Below are positions 22,673 to 30,723 of a stretch of 64,000 nt of DNA, piece by piece. Location: the NCBI GenBank assembly GCA_037482215.1, contig CP148074.1:3286001-3350000 (forward strand), read 5' to 3'. Each line of letters opens with the position of its first letter. The first letter of the stretch is position 1. This stretch comes from Pseudomonas mendocina. GTDB taxonomy: Bacteria > Pseudomonadota > Gammaproteobacteria > Pseudomonadales > Pseudomonadaceae. The notes under the pieces are model-generated. The model searched no databases, had not been told where the DNA came from, and was given only the letters and a program-made list of their open reading frames with translations. The position numbers were made by a program, and so were the translations under genes.

Positions 22673-23920
22673 ATGCTGAGCTGGGATGAATTCGACAAAC
22701 CCGAAGAAGGCGCTGCACCCAAGGCAGCCGCACAACAGGCCAACGTAGAGGCTGGCCTGGACAAGCTGGACAACCAAGCCGCCGGTTCCGTAGAGGAAGC
22801 CCGCGCCATCGACGCCAGTGATTCCGACGCCGTAGCCCGTGCTAAAGCCGCGCTGAACGAGCTGGACATCCAGGAAGGCCTGGACGATCTGGAAGGCGCC
22901 AGCGCCCGCGTACACGTGGGCGACAAGCAGATGATCAACGCCCGTGCCGACCTCAACCAACTCGTACCGTTCAAGTACGACTGGGCCTGGCAGAAATACC
23001 TCGACGGCTGCGCCAACCACTGGATGCCGCAAGAAGTAAACATGAACGCCGACATCGCCCTGTGGAAGAGCGCTGACGGCCTGACCGAAGACGAGCGCCG
23101 CATCGTTAAGCGCAACCTCGGCTTCTTCTCCACCGCCGACAGCCTGGTTGCCAACAACCTCGTGCTGGCCGTGTACCGCCTGATCACCAACCCGGAGTGC
23201 CGCCAGTACATCCTGCGCCAGGCCTTCGAAGAAGCGATCCACACCCACGCCTACCAGTACTGCATCGAGTCGCTGGGCATGGACGAAGGCGAAATCTTCA
23301 ACATGTACCACGAGATCCCGAGCGTTGCGAAAAAGGCATCCTGGGGCCTCAAATACACCCGCTCGATTTCCGACCCGCAGTTCAACACCGGCACCCCGGA
23401 AACCGACCGCCAGTTCCTGCGTAACCTCATCGCTTACTACTGCGTACTGGAAGGCATCTTCTTCTACTGCGGCTTCACCCAGATCCTCTCCATGGGCCGC
23501 CGCAACAAGATGACCGGCACCGCCGAACAGTTCCAGTACATCCTGCGTGACGAGTCCATGCACCTGAACTTCGGTATCGACGTGATCAACCAGATCAAGA
23601 TCGAAAACCCACACCTGTGGGATGCCGAAATGAAAGACGAAGCCACCCAGATGATCCTGCAAGGCACTCAGCTGGAGATCGAATACGCCCGTGACACCAT
23701 GCCACGCGGTGTACTGGGCATGAACGCGGCCATGATGGAGGACTACCTCAAATTCATCGCCAACCGCCGCCTGACCCAGATCGGCCTGAAAGAAGAATAC
23801 CCAGGCACCACCAACCCCTTCCCATGGATGAGCGAAATCATGGACCTGAAGAAGGAGAAAAACTTCTTCGAGACCCGCGTGATTGAGTATCAGACTGGTG
23901 GGGCGTTGAGCTGGGATTGA
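22673..23920 (+). CDS. nrdB: Class Ia ribonucleoside-diphosphate reductase, beta subunit
   Basis: Di-iron tyrosyl-radical subunit partnering NrdA. 415 aa, with a roughly 80-residue N-terminal extension rich in Ala, Asp and Glu compared with E. coli NrdB (376). Iron ligands and the radical tyrosine are in [12 protein letters not shown] (Glu, His, then Tyr four residues on), with further ligands in GIFFYCGF and DESMHLNF. The C-terminal tail ends ...GGALSWD, the segment that docks on NrdA. Strong ribosome site CAGGAGGACG. Followed by an intrinsic terminator. Confidence 0.97.
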   Translation: MLSWDEFDKPEEGAAPKAAAQQANVEAGLDKLDNQAAGSVEEARAIDASDSDAVARAKAALNELDIQEGLDDLEGASARVHVGDKQMINARADLNQLVPFKYDWAWQKYLDGCANHWMPQEVNMNADIALWKSADGLTEDERRIVKRNLGFFSTADSLVANNLVLAVYRLITNPECRQYILRQAFEEAIHTHAYQYCIESLGMDEGEIFNMYHEIPSVAKKASWGLKYTRSISDPQFNTGTPETDRQFLRNLIAYYCVLEGIFFYCGFTQILSMGRRNKMTGTAEQFQYILRDESMHLNFGIDVINQIKIENPHLWDAEMKDEATQMILQGTQLEIEYARDTMPRGVLGMNAAMMEDYLKFIANRRLTQIGLKEEYPGTTNPFPWMSEIMDLKKEKNFFETRVIEYQTGGALSWD

Positions 23921-23969
23921 TTCCTCCCGCTTTCTAAGCCCTCTGAGTTTTTAGAGCGCGAACAATAAG

Positions 23970-23994
23970 CCCCTCTAAATATGAGGGGTTTTTT
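23970..23994 (+). terminator. Intrinsic terminator after nrdB
   Basis: Stem CCCCTC / GAGGGG (23970-23975, 23983-23988) with a 7-nt AT loop followed by six Ts. Classic rho-independent form, 49 bp after the nrdB stop. Confidence 0.85.
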
Positions 23995-24037
23995 ATACCT
24001 ATAAAAACTCTAATGCACTATGACTTGAGGTAATAAC

Positions 24038-24871
24038 ATGCTCTTTTCTCAGCGCAAGGGAATAAAATCCAGTGAAAAACTTGCACAGTATGAATCTATA
24101 GATACGGATCTTAGAAACAGTCTATGGAACGCCTTAGTCGCAACATATTTTGAAAGAGCAAAATTTCAGTACTCACGCAGAGTAACTGGAGATTGCAACC
24201 TGATAAATCTAGTAAAAATGCTATGGATCCATTACTTCAAGCTTCCTACTGATCAAATCCCGTACGACTGGGATGACACCCTAAGCGTATTAAGAAAGTA
24301 CTTTTTTGATTGTGAGTGGTATGAAGTTTACGATTTCATAGAGTACATTTCGAAAGCAGGCCCAACTGGAGTCAAAAAAGACCTCATAGAAATATGCAAT
24401 GCATTTCTAGAGAGAGAAAACTCTGCATATCGTTTTGTGTGCGAAGAAATCACTCAAATCACATCTCCAGAAGAAATAGAGTCAGTAGAAACTGCATCAA
24501 AATCCAAGTACTCCGCCGTTAATCATCACCTAACTACAGCACTAGGCCTTCTTAACAGTCGAAACAACCCCGACTTTCGAAACTCGATTAAGGAGTCAAT
24601 ATCAGCCGTTGAGTGCCTAGTAAAAATATTGACCAACGACTCTAAGGCAACACTTGGCCAAGCATTGAAAAAACTTGAAGAATCCAAAAATCTTCACCCC
24701 GCCTTTAAAGCATCTCTATCATCACTTTATGGCTATACGAATGATGCAAGCGGCATAAGGCACGCGCTACTCGATGAGCCCACGCTAACAAAATCTGACG
24801 CCAAATTCATGCTGGTAACTTGCTCAGCATTTATTAACTACCTGATAGAAAATTCAGAACATAAACCTTAG
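24038..24871 (+). CDS. AbiJ_NTD4-like putative abortive-infection protein
   Basis: 277 aa. The N-terminus MLFSQRKGIK...DLRNSLWNAL matches the AbiJ N-terminal domain 4 pattern (F-S-x-R-x-G and L-R-N-x-L-W) of predicted anti-phage proteins. The C-terminal half (about 165-270) is helical and HEPN-like with GIRHALLD, where a HEPN RNase would hold its Arg/His residues. Ribosome site TTGAGG. The gene is clearly AT-rich against its neighbours (30 G/C of 80 bases at 24041-24120), pointing to horizontal gain. It stands alone between the nrdB terminator and a REP pair. Assignment is from memory of the family, not a search. Confidence 0.6.
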   Translation: MLFSQRKGIKSSEKLAQYESIDTDLRNSLWNALVATYFERAKFQYSRRVTGDCNLINLVKMLWIHYFKLPTDQIPYDWDDTLSVLRKYFFDCEWYEVYDFIEYISKAGPTGVKKDLIEICNAFLERENSAYRFVCEEITQITSPEEIESVETASKSKYSAVNHHLTTALGLLNSRNNPDFRNSIKESISAVECLVKILTNDSKATLGQALKKLEESKNLHPAFKASLSSLYGYTNDASGIRHALLDEPTLTKSDAKFMLVTCSAFINYLIENSEHKP

Positions 24872-24878
24872 AAAGCAA

Positions 24879-24910
24879 GTAGGGTGGATAAGGCCGAAGG
24901 CTTATCCACC
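24879..24910 (+). repeat. REP element, first of an inverted pair
   Basis: GTAG tetranucleotide (24879-24882) followed by hairpin GGTGGATAAG / CTTATCCACC (24883-24892, 24901-24910) with an 8-nt loop. GTAG plus imperfect palindrome is the hallmark of REPs mobilised by RAYT proteins. Starts 8 bp after the AbiJ-like stop codon. Confidence 0.8.
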
Positions 24911-24958
24911 ATTACGCACGCAATCCCACCACATAACTTGCGTCGCACATGCAATTTT

Positions 24959-24988
24959 GGTGGATGAAAAAATCGTCATCCACCCTAC
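24959..24988 (-). repeat. REP element, second of an inverted pair
   Basis: Same family in the opposite orientation: arms GGTGGATGA (24959-24967) and TCATCCACC (24976-24984), with CTAC at 24985-24988, i.e. GTAG on the minus strand. With the previous element it forms a BIME-like inverted pair 166 bp before the RAYT start. Confidence 0.8.
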
Positions 24989-25153
24989 GGGTACGCAATT
25001 AACTCACTTACTGTGTACCTGCTCGGGAACGTTTGGGATTTGAATAATTTGCGGGACGCTTTCCGCAAAATCGCATTTTTGTGAATCACCTGATGGATAC
25101 CACCGCCCCGCCCCATCAACGTCCCGGTTTTCTGTTGCCGTGGATCATTCGCA

Positions 25154-25684
25154 ATGCCCAACTACCGCCGCGCCCGTATTGCTGGGGCGACTTACTTTTT
25201 TACCGTCAACTTACGCAATCGCTCGGACGATCTGCTGATTCGGGAAATTGATTTACTGCGTTGGGCTGTGCGCGTTACGCGGGAACGACATTCCTTTTAT
25301 ATTGATGCATGGGTTGTGTTGCCCGATCACATGCACTGCATGTGGACGCTGCCACCGGGCGATGCCGACTTTGCCAAGCGCTGGAAATCCATAAAATTCG
25401 CTTTCGCTAAACGCCTGCCCGCTATCGAACACCGAACCATAAACCAATACCGCCGCAACGAACGCGGCATCTGGCAACGCCGATATTGGGAACACCTGAT
25501 CCGTAACGATCAGGATTACCAACGTCACTTCGATTACATCCACTACAACCCGCTCAAACACGGCCACGTACACCATCTGGCCGACTGGCCCTACTCGACC
25601 TTTCACCGCGCTGTAAAAATGGGTATCTACCCCGCCAACTGGCACACCGAACCTTCACCTAGAACCGAAGGCTACGGCGAATGA
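25154..25684 (+). CDS. REP-associated tyrosine transposase (RAYT)
   Basis: 176-aa single-strand nuclease of the Y1/HUH type that recognises and is thought to spread REP palindromes. The start MPNYRRARIAGATYFFTVNL is typical. The HUH motif is in LPDHMHCMW (about residue 60) and the catalytic Tyr in FDYIHYNPLKHG (about 132), followed by the characteristic WPYSTFHR block. REPs flank it on both sides (24879-24988 and 25728-25757), so this is a complete REP/RAYT unit. Appears intact. RAYTs are usually single-copy and domesticated rather than mobile. Confidence 0.93.
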   Translation: MPNYRRARIAGATYFFTVNLRNRSDDLLIREIDLLRWAVRVTRERHSFYIDAWVVLPDHMHCMWTLPPGDADFAKRWKSIKFAFAKRLPAIEHRTINQYRRNERGIWQRRYWEHLIRNDQDYQRHFDYIHYNPLKHGHVHHLADWPYSTFHRAVKMGIYPANWHTEPSPRTEGYGE

Positions 25685-25727
25685 TCTGCGCACACCACGT
25701 GATTTAACCGTTGCCGTGGCCAGCGTT

Positions 25728-25757
25728 GGTGGATGAATAAGGCGTCATCCACCCTAC
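25728..25757 (-). repeat. REP element downstream of the RAYT gene
   Basis: Arms GGTGGATGA (25728-25736) and TCATCCACC (25745-25753), then CTAC, i.e. GTAG on the minus strand; 8-nt loop. Nearly identical to the second upstream REP and in the same orientation, so the RAYT gene is bracketed by its presumed substrate. Confidence 0.8.
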
Positions 25758-25770
25758 TCTCAGTCAACGA

Positions 25771-26046
25771 TCAAAATTTCCGGGGGCATTTATCAGAGTC
25801 CATCCTGGATGACTCACTGATATATGAAGCCGTGTCGATAACAAAGCTGAACGGTAAATCAATGATGGCCAGAGGAATAATCAGGCCACCAGTCATCTTG
25901 ATAGACTGCCAGTCAGTCATCATATGTAAGTCAAGATGAGTTCCTTGATATGGACAGAACGGCCCATTCATTATCGCGGCTCCAGCAGTTCCACAACCAG
26001 AACACCAACTCAACAAAATTGCGACGACTGCCATCCTTAACTTCAT
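25771..26046 (-). CDS. YceK/YidQ-family lipoprotein
   Basis: 91-aa predicted outer- or inner-membrane lipoprotein. N-terminal signal MKLRMAVVAILLSWCSGCG with lipobox Cys, then the family features PYQGTHLDL and a C-terminal hydrophobic stretch with IDLPFSFVIDT. ATG at 26046; a GTG one codon earlier (26049) is also possible behind the AAGGAAGG ribosome site. Function of the family is unknown. A perfect 7-bp-arm dyad lies about 45 bp upstream. Confidence 0.72.
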   Translation of the reverse strand: MKLRMAVVAILLSWCSGCGTAGAAIMNGPFCPYQGTHLDLHMMTDWQSIKMTGGLIIPLAIIDLPFSFVIDTASYISESSRMDSDKCPRKF

Positions 26047-26090
26047 CACTTAAAAACCTTCCTTGATTACACGTGCCACCACTGGGCTAA

Positions 26091-26108
26091 TTTGTTTGAC
26101 TAAACAAA
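26091..26108. promoter_or_regulatory. Palindrome upstream of the YceK-like gene
   Basis: TTTGTTT-GACT-AAACAAA, perfect 7-bp arms with a 4-bp centre, 45-62 bp upstream of the lipoprotein start. Size and position fit a repressor operator; no regulator gene lies beside it. Confidence 0.35.
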
Positions 26109-26299
26109 ATCAGGTCGAGTTACATCAATTTTTACTGTGCTTACAATTATGTGTTCCTACATGATCGGACACAGCGCCACATAAGGTGAGTCCAAGCTGA
26201 CTTTGATGATTTCGCACAACCTCGGGCTAGATAAAGCGCCCCAGCCACTTCCACAGGTTTAAAATCCCCACCCCGTTTTACCAATCCAACACAGCCTCT

Positions 26300-26704
26300 A
26301 TGCCCACCACCCTCACCATCTCCGCCGCCTGCCTGTTCGACGATAACGGTCGGCTTCTGCTGGTACGCAAACGCAACACCCGCGCCTTTATGCTCCCCGG
26401 CGGCAAAGCCGAACCCGATGAAGATGCGGTCACCGCCTTACAGCGCGAACTTGAAGAAGAGCTGAATCTACGCCTACCTGCAGAAGCCCTGAGTCACCTA
26501 GGCCGATTCCAGGCACCAGCCGCCAACGAGGCGGATACCTGGATTGATGCCTGTATCTATAAAGCTCATCTGCCCCACCCTGTCAGCCCGGCTGCCGAGC
26601 TGGAGGAGCTGCGCTGGCTGGCAGCGGACGAACCGCGCCCGGACACCCTCGCACCGTTGCTGCGGGAGCATGTGCTGCCGTTAATTTGGCCTGTGCATCA
26701 GTAA
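26300..26704 (+). CDS. NUDIX hydrolase
   Basis: 134-aa nucleoside-diphosphate-linked-X hydrolase. A complete Nudix box is seen at about residues 34-56: GGKAEPDEDAVTALQRELEE followed by ELNL (GX5EX7REUXEEXGU with Leu in place of the final Gly-U part). Substrate unknown; small MutT-like size. Starts MPTTLTISAACLFDDNGRLL. Convergent with the DUF2938 gene, 25 bp apart. Confidence 0.88.
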   Translation: MPTTLTISAACLFDDNGRLLLVRKRNTRAFMLPGGKAEPDEDAVTALQRELEEELNLRLPAEALSHLGRFQAPAANEADTWIDACIYKAHLPHPVSPAAELEELRWLAADEPRPDTLAPLLREHVLPLIWPVHQ

Positions 26705-26729
26705 CGCCTCTACCGAACAAGCAGCTTGT

Positions 26730-27224
26730 TCACGTCCAGGCGGCGGCAACGAAAACGGCCACCAGATAGAGCCCCAAACCAAACACCAAATGCGTCACAA
26801 GGCTTCTTGATCTGGCCTGCCATGGTTTGGGCAGGTTCGATGCAGCGAGGCCTAAGCCGAAGGCTGGCTGCATCACCAACCAGGGAATCAGCACGGTAAA
26901 GCCACCAAACAGCAGGGCCGGTACCAGGGTTGGCCGAGCCAGCCACTGCGGACTGGTCAGCACAACAAATAGCCCCGCAAAAGCCACGCCGGTGAGGTAG
27001 TGAAATACCCATCCCATCCATTTCTCACCGTTAATAGCCGCAGCTTTGCCTATGTTCGGGTGATAGAAAACACCACGGGGCATATGCCCGATCCATCGTC
27101 CGACAAGGGCGTAATCCAAGGACGGCACGTTAAAGAGTCGCCAACGCAGCAGCGCCCACATATCCATAAACCATGTGGCCCCCACACCCAGCACAAGTAC
27201 CTGAAGCAGCAACTCGACTTTCAT
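26730..27224 (-). CDS. DUF2938 family membrane protein
   Basis: 164-aa integral membrane protein with about four hydrophobic segments (roughly 4-24, 70-90, 97-118, 138-160). The conserved motif GVGATWFMDMWALL at the N-terminus and the HPNIGKA...NGEKWMGW block match DUF2938. Function unknown. Divergently transcribed from a MerR regulator 74 bp away with a shared dyad, so probably its target. Confidence 0.78.
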   Translation of the reverse strand: MKVELLLQVLVLGVGATWFMDMWALLRWRLFNVPSLDYALVGRWIGHMPRGVFYHPNIGKAAAINGEKWMGWVFHYLTGVAFAGLFVVLTSPQWLARPTLVPALLFGGFTVLIPWLVMQPAFGLGLAASNLPKPWQARSRSLVTHLVFGLGLYLVAVFVAAAWT

Positions 27225-27272
27225 AGCATCCTCTACCTATTCTTCCGGCAATAGCGGTGATACAAGCCTGCT

Positions 27273-27292
27273 ACTTCAAGCCAACTTGAGGT
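27273..27292. promoter_or_regulatory. MerR-type operator between DUF2938 gene and regulator
   Basis: ACTTCAAGCCAACTTGAGGT, a near-perfect 20-bp dyad (7 of 8 arm positions). On the minus strand it reads as TTGACC running into CTCAAGTT-GG-CTTGAAGT, close to SoxR/MerR-family operators where the dyad sits in the promoter spacer. The right arm also contains the regulator's own ribosome site (GAGG, 27288-27291), so binding could block its own translation region or transcription. Confidence 0.55.
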
Positions 27293-27298
27293 CAAGTG

Positions 27299-27742
27299 AT
27301 GAGTGAGATGGATATCAGCCAGGTTGCGCGCTGGTCTGGCCAACCGGCCTCAACCCTGCGCTATTACGAAGAGAAAGGATTAATCCGTTCCATTGGTAGA
27401 AACGGCCTTAAACGCGTTTTTGATGATTCAGTCCTTCAACGCCTCGCCCTCATTGCGTTGGGGCGTAACGCAGGTTTCTCACTCGAAGACATTGCTTTAA
27501 TGCTCGGCAACAGCCGCACGCCAAGCATTGACCGTGATCGCCTGCTCCAACAGGCAGATGAACTGGACAACCGCATCCGCCAACTAAGCGCAATACGCGA
27601 TGGCTTAAAGCACGCAGCCCAATGCTCGGAGGACAATCACCTGAGTTGTCCTAAATTCCAGCGTTTAATGTCTGTCGCCAGCAAAAAAGCCAAGCGCAAG
27701 ACCGCCACCCGCCCCCAGCAAAAGATGCCCACAAACCATTGA
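27299..27742 (+). CDS. MerR-family transcriptional regulator
   Basis: 147 aa. N-terminal winged helix (MDISQVARWSGQPASTLRYYEEKGLI), then a dimerisation coiled coil (about 80-105, LLQQADELDNRIRQLSAIRD) and a short effector tail with two cysteines (QCSEDNHLSCPKF) and a basic C-terminus. Start ATG at 27299 after GAGG; GTG at 27296 is an alternative. It lacks the four-Cys cluster of SoxR, so it is not SoxR despite the similar operator. Ligand unknown. Confidence 0.85.
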   Translation: MSEMDISQVARWSGQPASTLRYYEEKGLIRSIGRNGLKRVFDDSVLQRLALIALGRNAGFSLEDIALMLGNSRTPSIDRDRLLQQADELDNRIRQLSAIRDGLKHAAQCSEDNHLSCPKFQRLMSVASKKAKRKTATRPQQKMPTNH

Positions 27743-27936
27743 TTGGGTGCGAGCGTGCTCTGCTGGTGGTTGGGAAAAAATTGATCTGCACGCCTCAAGG
27801 TGCTGCTGATCAGCACACGCTGGACAACCCCAAGCCCCATCACCAAACTGCCTGAAGCCGCTCATGGACGGGCGATCAGGCTAAGTGCCATTCCCTCCTG
27901 TGCGCTGTATAACCCCTCAACCGGGCACAGCGATTG

Positions 27937-28653
27937 ATGACTGCAATTATTTTGGTGTTCCTGTTGGCTGGTGTGATCAAGGGTGTGATTGCCCTGGGCC
28001 TGCCGACTATTTCCATGGGCCTGCTGAGTCTGGTGATGCCACCCGGCGCAGCGGCCAGCCTGCTGATTATTCCGTCACTGGTCACCAATGCCTGGCAGCT
28101 ACTGATTGGCCCTGACTTTTTCGGGCTGATCCGGCGCTTGTGGACTCTGCTCGCCGGAATCATCCTCGGCACGTTGTTTAGCCCGCTGCCAACCCTCAGC
28201 GCTGGTTCAGGGTTAACGCAAATAGCGCTGGGAGTGGTGCTGATTATGTATGGCGTATGGGGCTTACTGGCCAAAAGCACACCAAATCCAGGCCGCCATG
28301 AGCGGTGGCTATCCCCCACTCTGGGCTACATCACGGGCTGTATCAGTGCTGCGACCGGCATTTTCGTTATCCCGGCGGTGCCGTACCTGCAAGCCCTGAG
28401 GTTGCCAAAAGATGACCTGATCCAGGCACTGGGCCTGGCGTTTACAGCCTCTACTGTGGGGCTTGCCCTTCAGCTCGGGCAGGACAATCAACTAGCGCAA
28501 ATTGATTACAGCCAGTGCCTCATCGCATTACTGGCCGCACTAGCGGGCATGTCAGTCGGCCAGCACCTGCGCCGGTATATCAGCGAAACGACTTTTCGCC
28601 GCCTGTTCTTTATCGGCCTGATTGCACTGGGGGCTTACATGGCGTTGCATTGA
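27937..28653 (+). CDS. TauE/SafE-family sulfite exporter-like permease
   Basis: 238-aa integral membrane protein with about seven to eight hydrophobic segments in two halves. Family features are GVIKGVIALGLPTISMGLL near the N-terminus and GYITGCISAATGIFVIPAVPYLQAL in the second half. Probably exports sulfite or an organosulfur anion; substrate not determinable. ATG at 27937; TTG one codon upstream is less likely. The 194 bp before it contain no gene I can support. Confidence 0.85.
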   Translation: MTAIILVFLLAGVIKGVIALGLPTISMGLLSLVMPPGAAASLLIIPSLVTNAWQLLIGPDFFGLIRRLWTLLAGIILGTLFSPLPTLSAGSGLTQIALGVVLIMYGVWGLLAKSTPNPGRHERWLSPTLGYITGCISAATGIFVIPAVPYLQALRLPKDDLIQALGLAFTASTVGLALQLGQDNQLAQIDYSQCLIALLAALAGMSVGQHLRRYISETTFRRLFFIGLIALGAYMALH

Positions 28654-28841
28654 GCGATCAACCTCATGCACACGTCCGGTCGGCCCTTGTGTAGCTCTCC
28701 ATCGAAGAGTTCCCTTATATGTGGGCCGACAATCCAACTTGCGACAAGCGGGAACTTGACCTATTTAGATGGGTCAGTAAAACCTAGCGCCTTCGGGCTT
28801 CTGTAACGGCTATTACGTGATAGCCCAGGAAACGGATTTTT

Positions 28842-29318
28842 ATGTACGAATTCAATAAAGTCTTCGCCTCCCTGATCTGCACCCTGCCGCTGATGGCCTG
28901 CGCGGCCACGCCTGAGGCACTCAAGCCTTACCCAGCGCCGACAGAAGGGTACACGCGCCATGTGATCGACCTGCCAAAGCTGGATAACGAGAACGACCAC
29001 AAGGTTGAACTGCTAGCGGGTAAAACCATGGAGGTGGATTGCAACATTCACCGTCTGGGCGGCCAGTGGCAAGACAAGACAGCCGAAGGCTGGGGTTACA
29101 GCTATTACGAATTGAGTGATGTCGGCCCCGGCATCAGCACAATGATGGGCTGCCCAAACAATGAGCCAAAGAAAGCATTTGTCCCGGCAGGCGGCGAAGC
29201 TAAGTTGGTTCGTTACAACAGCAAGCTGCCAATTGTTGTGTACACCCCTGCCGATGTTGAGGTGCGTTATCGGGTGTGGTCAGCCACCCCGGAAGCGACC
29301 GTTGCTAAGCAGCAATAA
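28842..29318 (+). CDS. eco: Ecotin, periplasmic serine protease inhibitor
   Basis: 158-aa dimeric inhibitor of trypsin-fold serine proteases such as host elastase. A signal peptide covers about residues 1-21 (ending ACA). The mature part matches ecotin strongly: KVELLAGKTMEVDCNIHRLGG, EGWGYSYYE, and the reactive loop STMMGCP, where the first Met is P1 as in E. coli ecotin. The disulfide Cys pair (VDC and GCP) is conserved, and the YNSKLPIVVYTP block is near identical. Isolated gene with a terminator-like hairpin after it. Confidence 0.94.
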   Translation: MYEFNKVFASLICTLPLMACAATPEALKPYPAPTEGYTRHVIDLPKLDNENDHKVELLAGKTMEVDCNIHRLGGQWQDKTAEGWGYSYYELSDVGPGISTMMGCPNNEPKKAFVPAGGEAKLVRYNSKLPIVVYTPADVEVRYRVWSATPEATVAKQQ

Positions 29319-29327
29319 ACCACTCTG

Positions 29328-29362
29328 AGTACGCCTGCCCGCTCGATGAGCACAGGCGTACT
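29328..29362 (+). terminator. Hairpin after ecotin gene
   Basis: AGTACGCCTG (29328-29337) pairs perfectly with CAGGCGTACT (29353-29362); an inner GCTC-GAT-GAGC stem fills the loop. It lies 9 bp past the stop. The tail (TAATAGCGTT) is only weakly T-rich. Confidence 0.5.
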
Positions 29363-29478
29363 TAATAGCGTTAGGCCATCAATTTTCAGTTTCCAACACA
29401 CATAAGTGCAGATACAGTTCCGATCGGCGGCACATTGATGTCACCGCCTAAGCCATAACGACTCAGGAACGAGTATCC

Positions 29479-29922
29479 ATGTTAAACACTCTGAAACTCT
29501 CCGCTGCATCCCTCGCCTTTCTCTTTTTAGCTGGCTGCGCCTCGGTGCCGATGGAGTCGGCTGATAAAGATCAACAGCTGAAAGCGTTCCCGTCCCCCGC
29601 TAACAATCAAGCCGGGCTTTACATATTCCGTGACTCGTCTCTTGGTCCTGCCCTCAAAAAGAGTCTCTACATTGATGACCAATTGATTGGCGAAACTGCG
29701 ACTAAAACCTATTTTTACCGTCTCATCACTCCCGGTCAGCACACGCTCTCAACTGAGTCAGAGTTCGGCAATAACAACCTGATTCTGGATGCCCAGGCAG
29801 GAAAGAATCATTACGTTCGCCAATCCATCAAAGTCGGCGTATTCGTTGGGGGAGCCAAGCTAGAAGAGGTATCGGAAAGCGAGGGGCAAAAAGGCGTTAT
29901 GGAGTCCAAACTGGCCCGCTGA
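29479..29922 (+). CDS. DUF2846 domain lipoprotein
   Basis: 147-aa lipoprotein: signal with lipobox LFLAGCAS (Cys about residue 19), then the DUF2846 pattern GLYIFRDSSLGPALKKSLYIDDQLIGETATKTYFY and a beta-rich C-terminal part. Such proteins sit in the envelope; function unknown. Starts at 29479 with ATG after GGAACGAGTATCC. Confidence 0.82.
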   Translation: MLNTLKLSAASLAFLFLAGCASVPMESADKDQQLKAFPSPANNQAGLYIFRDSSLGPALKKSLYIDDQLIGETATKTYFYRLITPGQHTLSTESEFGNNNLILDAQAGKNHYVRQSIKVGVFVGGAKLEEVSESEGQKGVMESKLAR

Positions 29923-30119
29923 CGCGCAGTCGTTATTACGCTTGTACCCTCCGTTCGTCTCTGTTTCTCAGGGACGAACCACCCTCCCCTTGAAGTTCTC
30001 TCCAGCACCCCACATCTACTGAGCCTGAACATCAATCGAGCCAGCCCATGGCTCAGGCTTTTGCATACGCAGCAGCCTTCTGTAACCGGCCATGCGCCGT
30101 ACGATTTATTTGGATACCC

Positions 30120-30710
30120 ATGAAAAAGATTCTGTTGCTCGATGGCGGCAAAGCGTTCGCCCATTCCCAAGGCCAATACAACACTACCCTGCACAACGCT
30201 GCTGAAGCGCTGTTGCTAGAAGCTGGTTTTGAGGTCAAAACCACCTTTATTGACGGTGGTTACGATGTGAAGGAAGAGGTCGAAAAAATGCTCTGGGCCG
30301 ACGTGATCGTCTGGCAGATGCCCAGCTGGTGGATGGGCGCACCTTGGACCGTAAAGAAGTACATGGATGAAGTGTTCACCGAAGGCCACGGCAGCCTGTA
30401 TGCCAGCGATGGACGTACCCGCTCCGATGCTTCGCAAAAATACGGCAGCGGCGGTCTGGTACATGACAAACGCTACATGCTGTCAGTGACCTGGAATGCC
30501 CCGGTGCAGGCCTTTGAAGACCCAACCGATTTCTTTGAGGGCAAAGGTGTCGACGCCGTTTACTTCCCGTTCCACAAGGCCAATGCCTTCCTTGGCATGC
30601 AAGCCCTGCCCACCTTTATCTGTAACGATGTGATGAAGGTGCCGAACATTGAAAACGACGTGCTGCGCTATCAGCAGCACCTGCGTGACGTGTTCGGTAT
30701 CGCTCAGTAA
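30120..30710 (+). CDS. mdaB: NAD(P)H quinone oxidoreductase MdaB
   Basis: 196-aa flavodoxin-fold two-electron quinone reductase (modulator of drug activity B) that protects against quinone redox cycling. Signature blocks are ILLLDGGKAFAHSQGQYN (FAD phosphate region), VIVWQMPSWWMGAPWTVKKYMDEVFTEGHG split over about residues 60-90, and the C-terminal LPTFICNDVMK. ATG at 30120 (MKKILLLDGG); the longer open frame upstream is not supported. 13 bp from the convergent CAP-domain gene. Confidence 0.93.
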   Translation: MKKILLLDGGKAFAHSQGQYNTTLHNAAEALLLEAGFEVKTTFIDGGYDVKEEVEKMLWADVIVWQMPSWWMGAPWTVKKYMDEVFTEGHGSLYASDGRTRSDASQKYGSGGLVHDKRYMLSVTWNAPVQAFEDPTDFFEGKGVDAVYFPFHKANAFLGMQALPTFICNDVMKVPNIENDVLRYQQHLRDVFGIAQ

Positions 30711-30723
30711 GGCATAGCGGGCA

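Noticed and set aside
24872..25153. CRISPR-like repeats near 24.9 kb
   Set aside because: Repeated GGTGGAT sequences are REP palindromes with GTAG tags in inverted orientation, not regularly spaced direct repeats.
27637..27865. Minus-strand open frames after the MerR gene
   Set aside because: Overlap the 3' end of the MerR gene; two competing frames, neither with a recognisable protein. Possibly a decayed membrane-protein gene, but not supportable.
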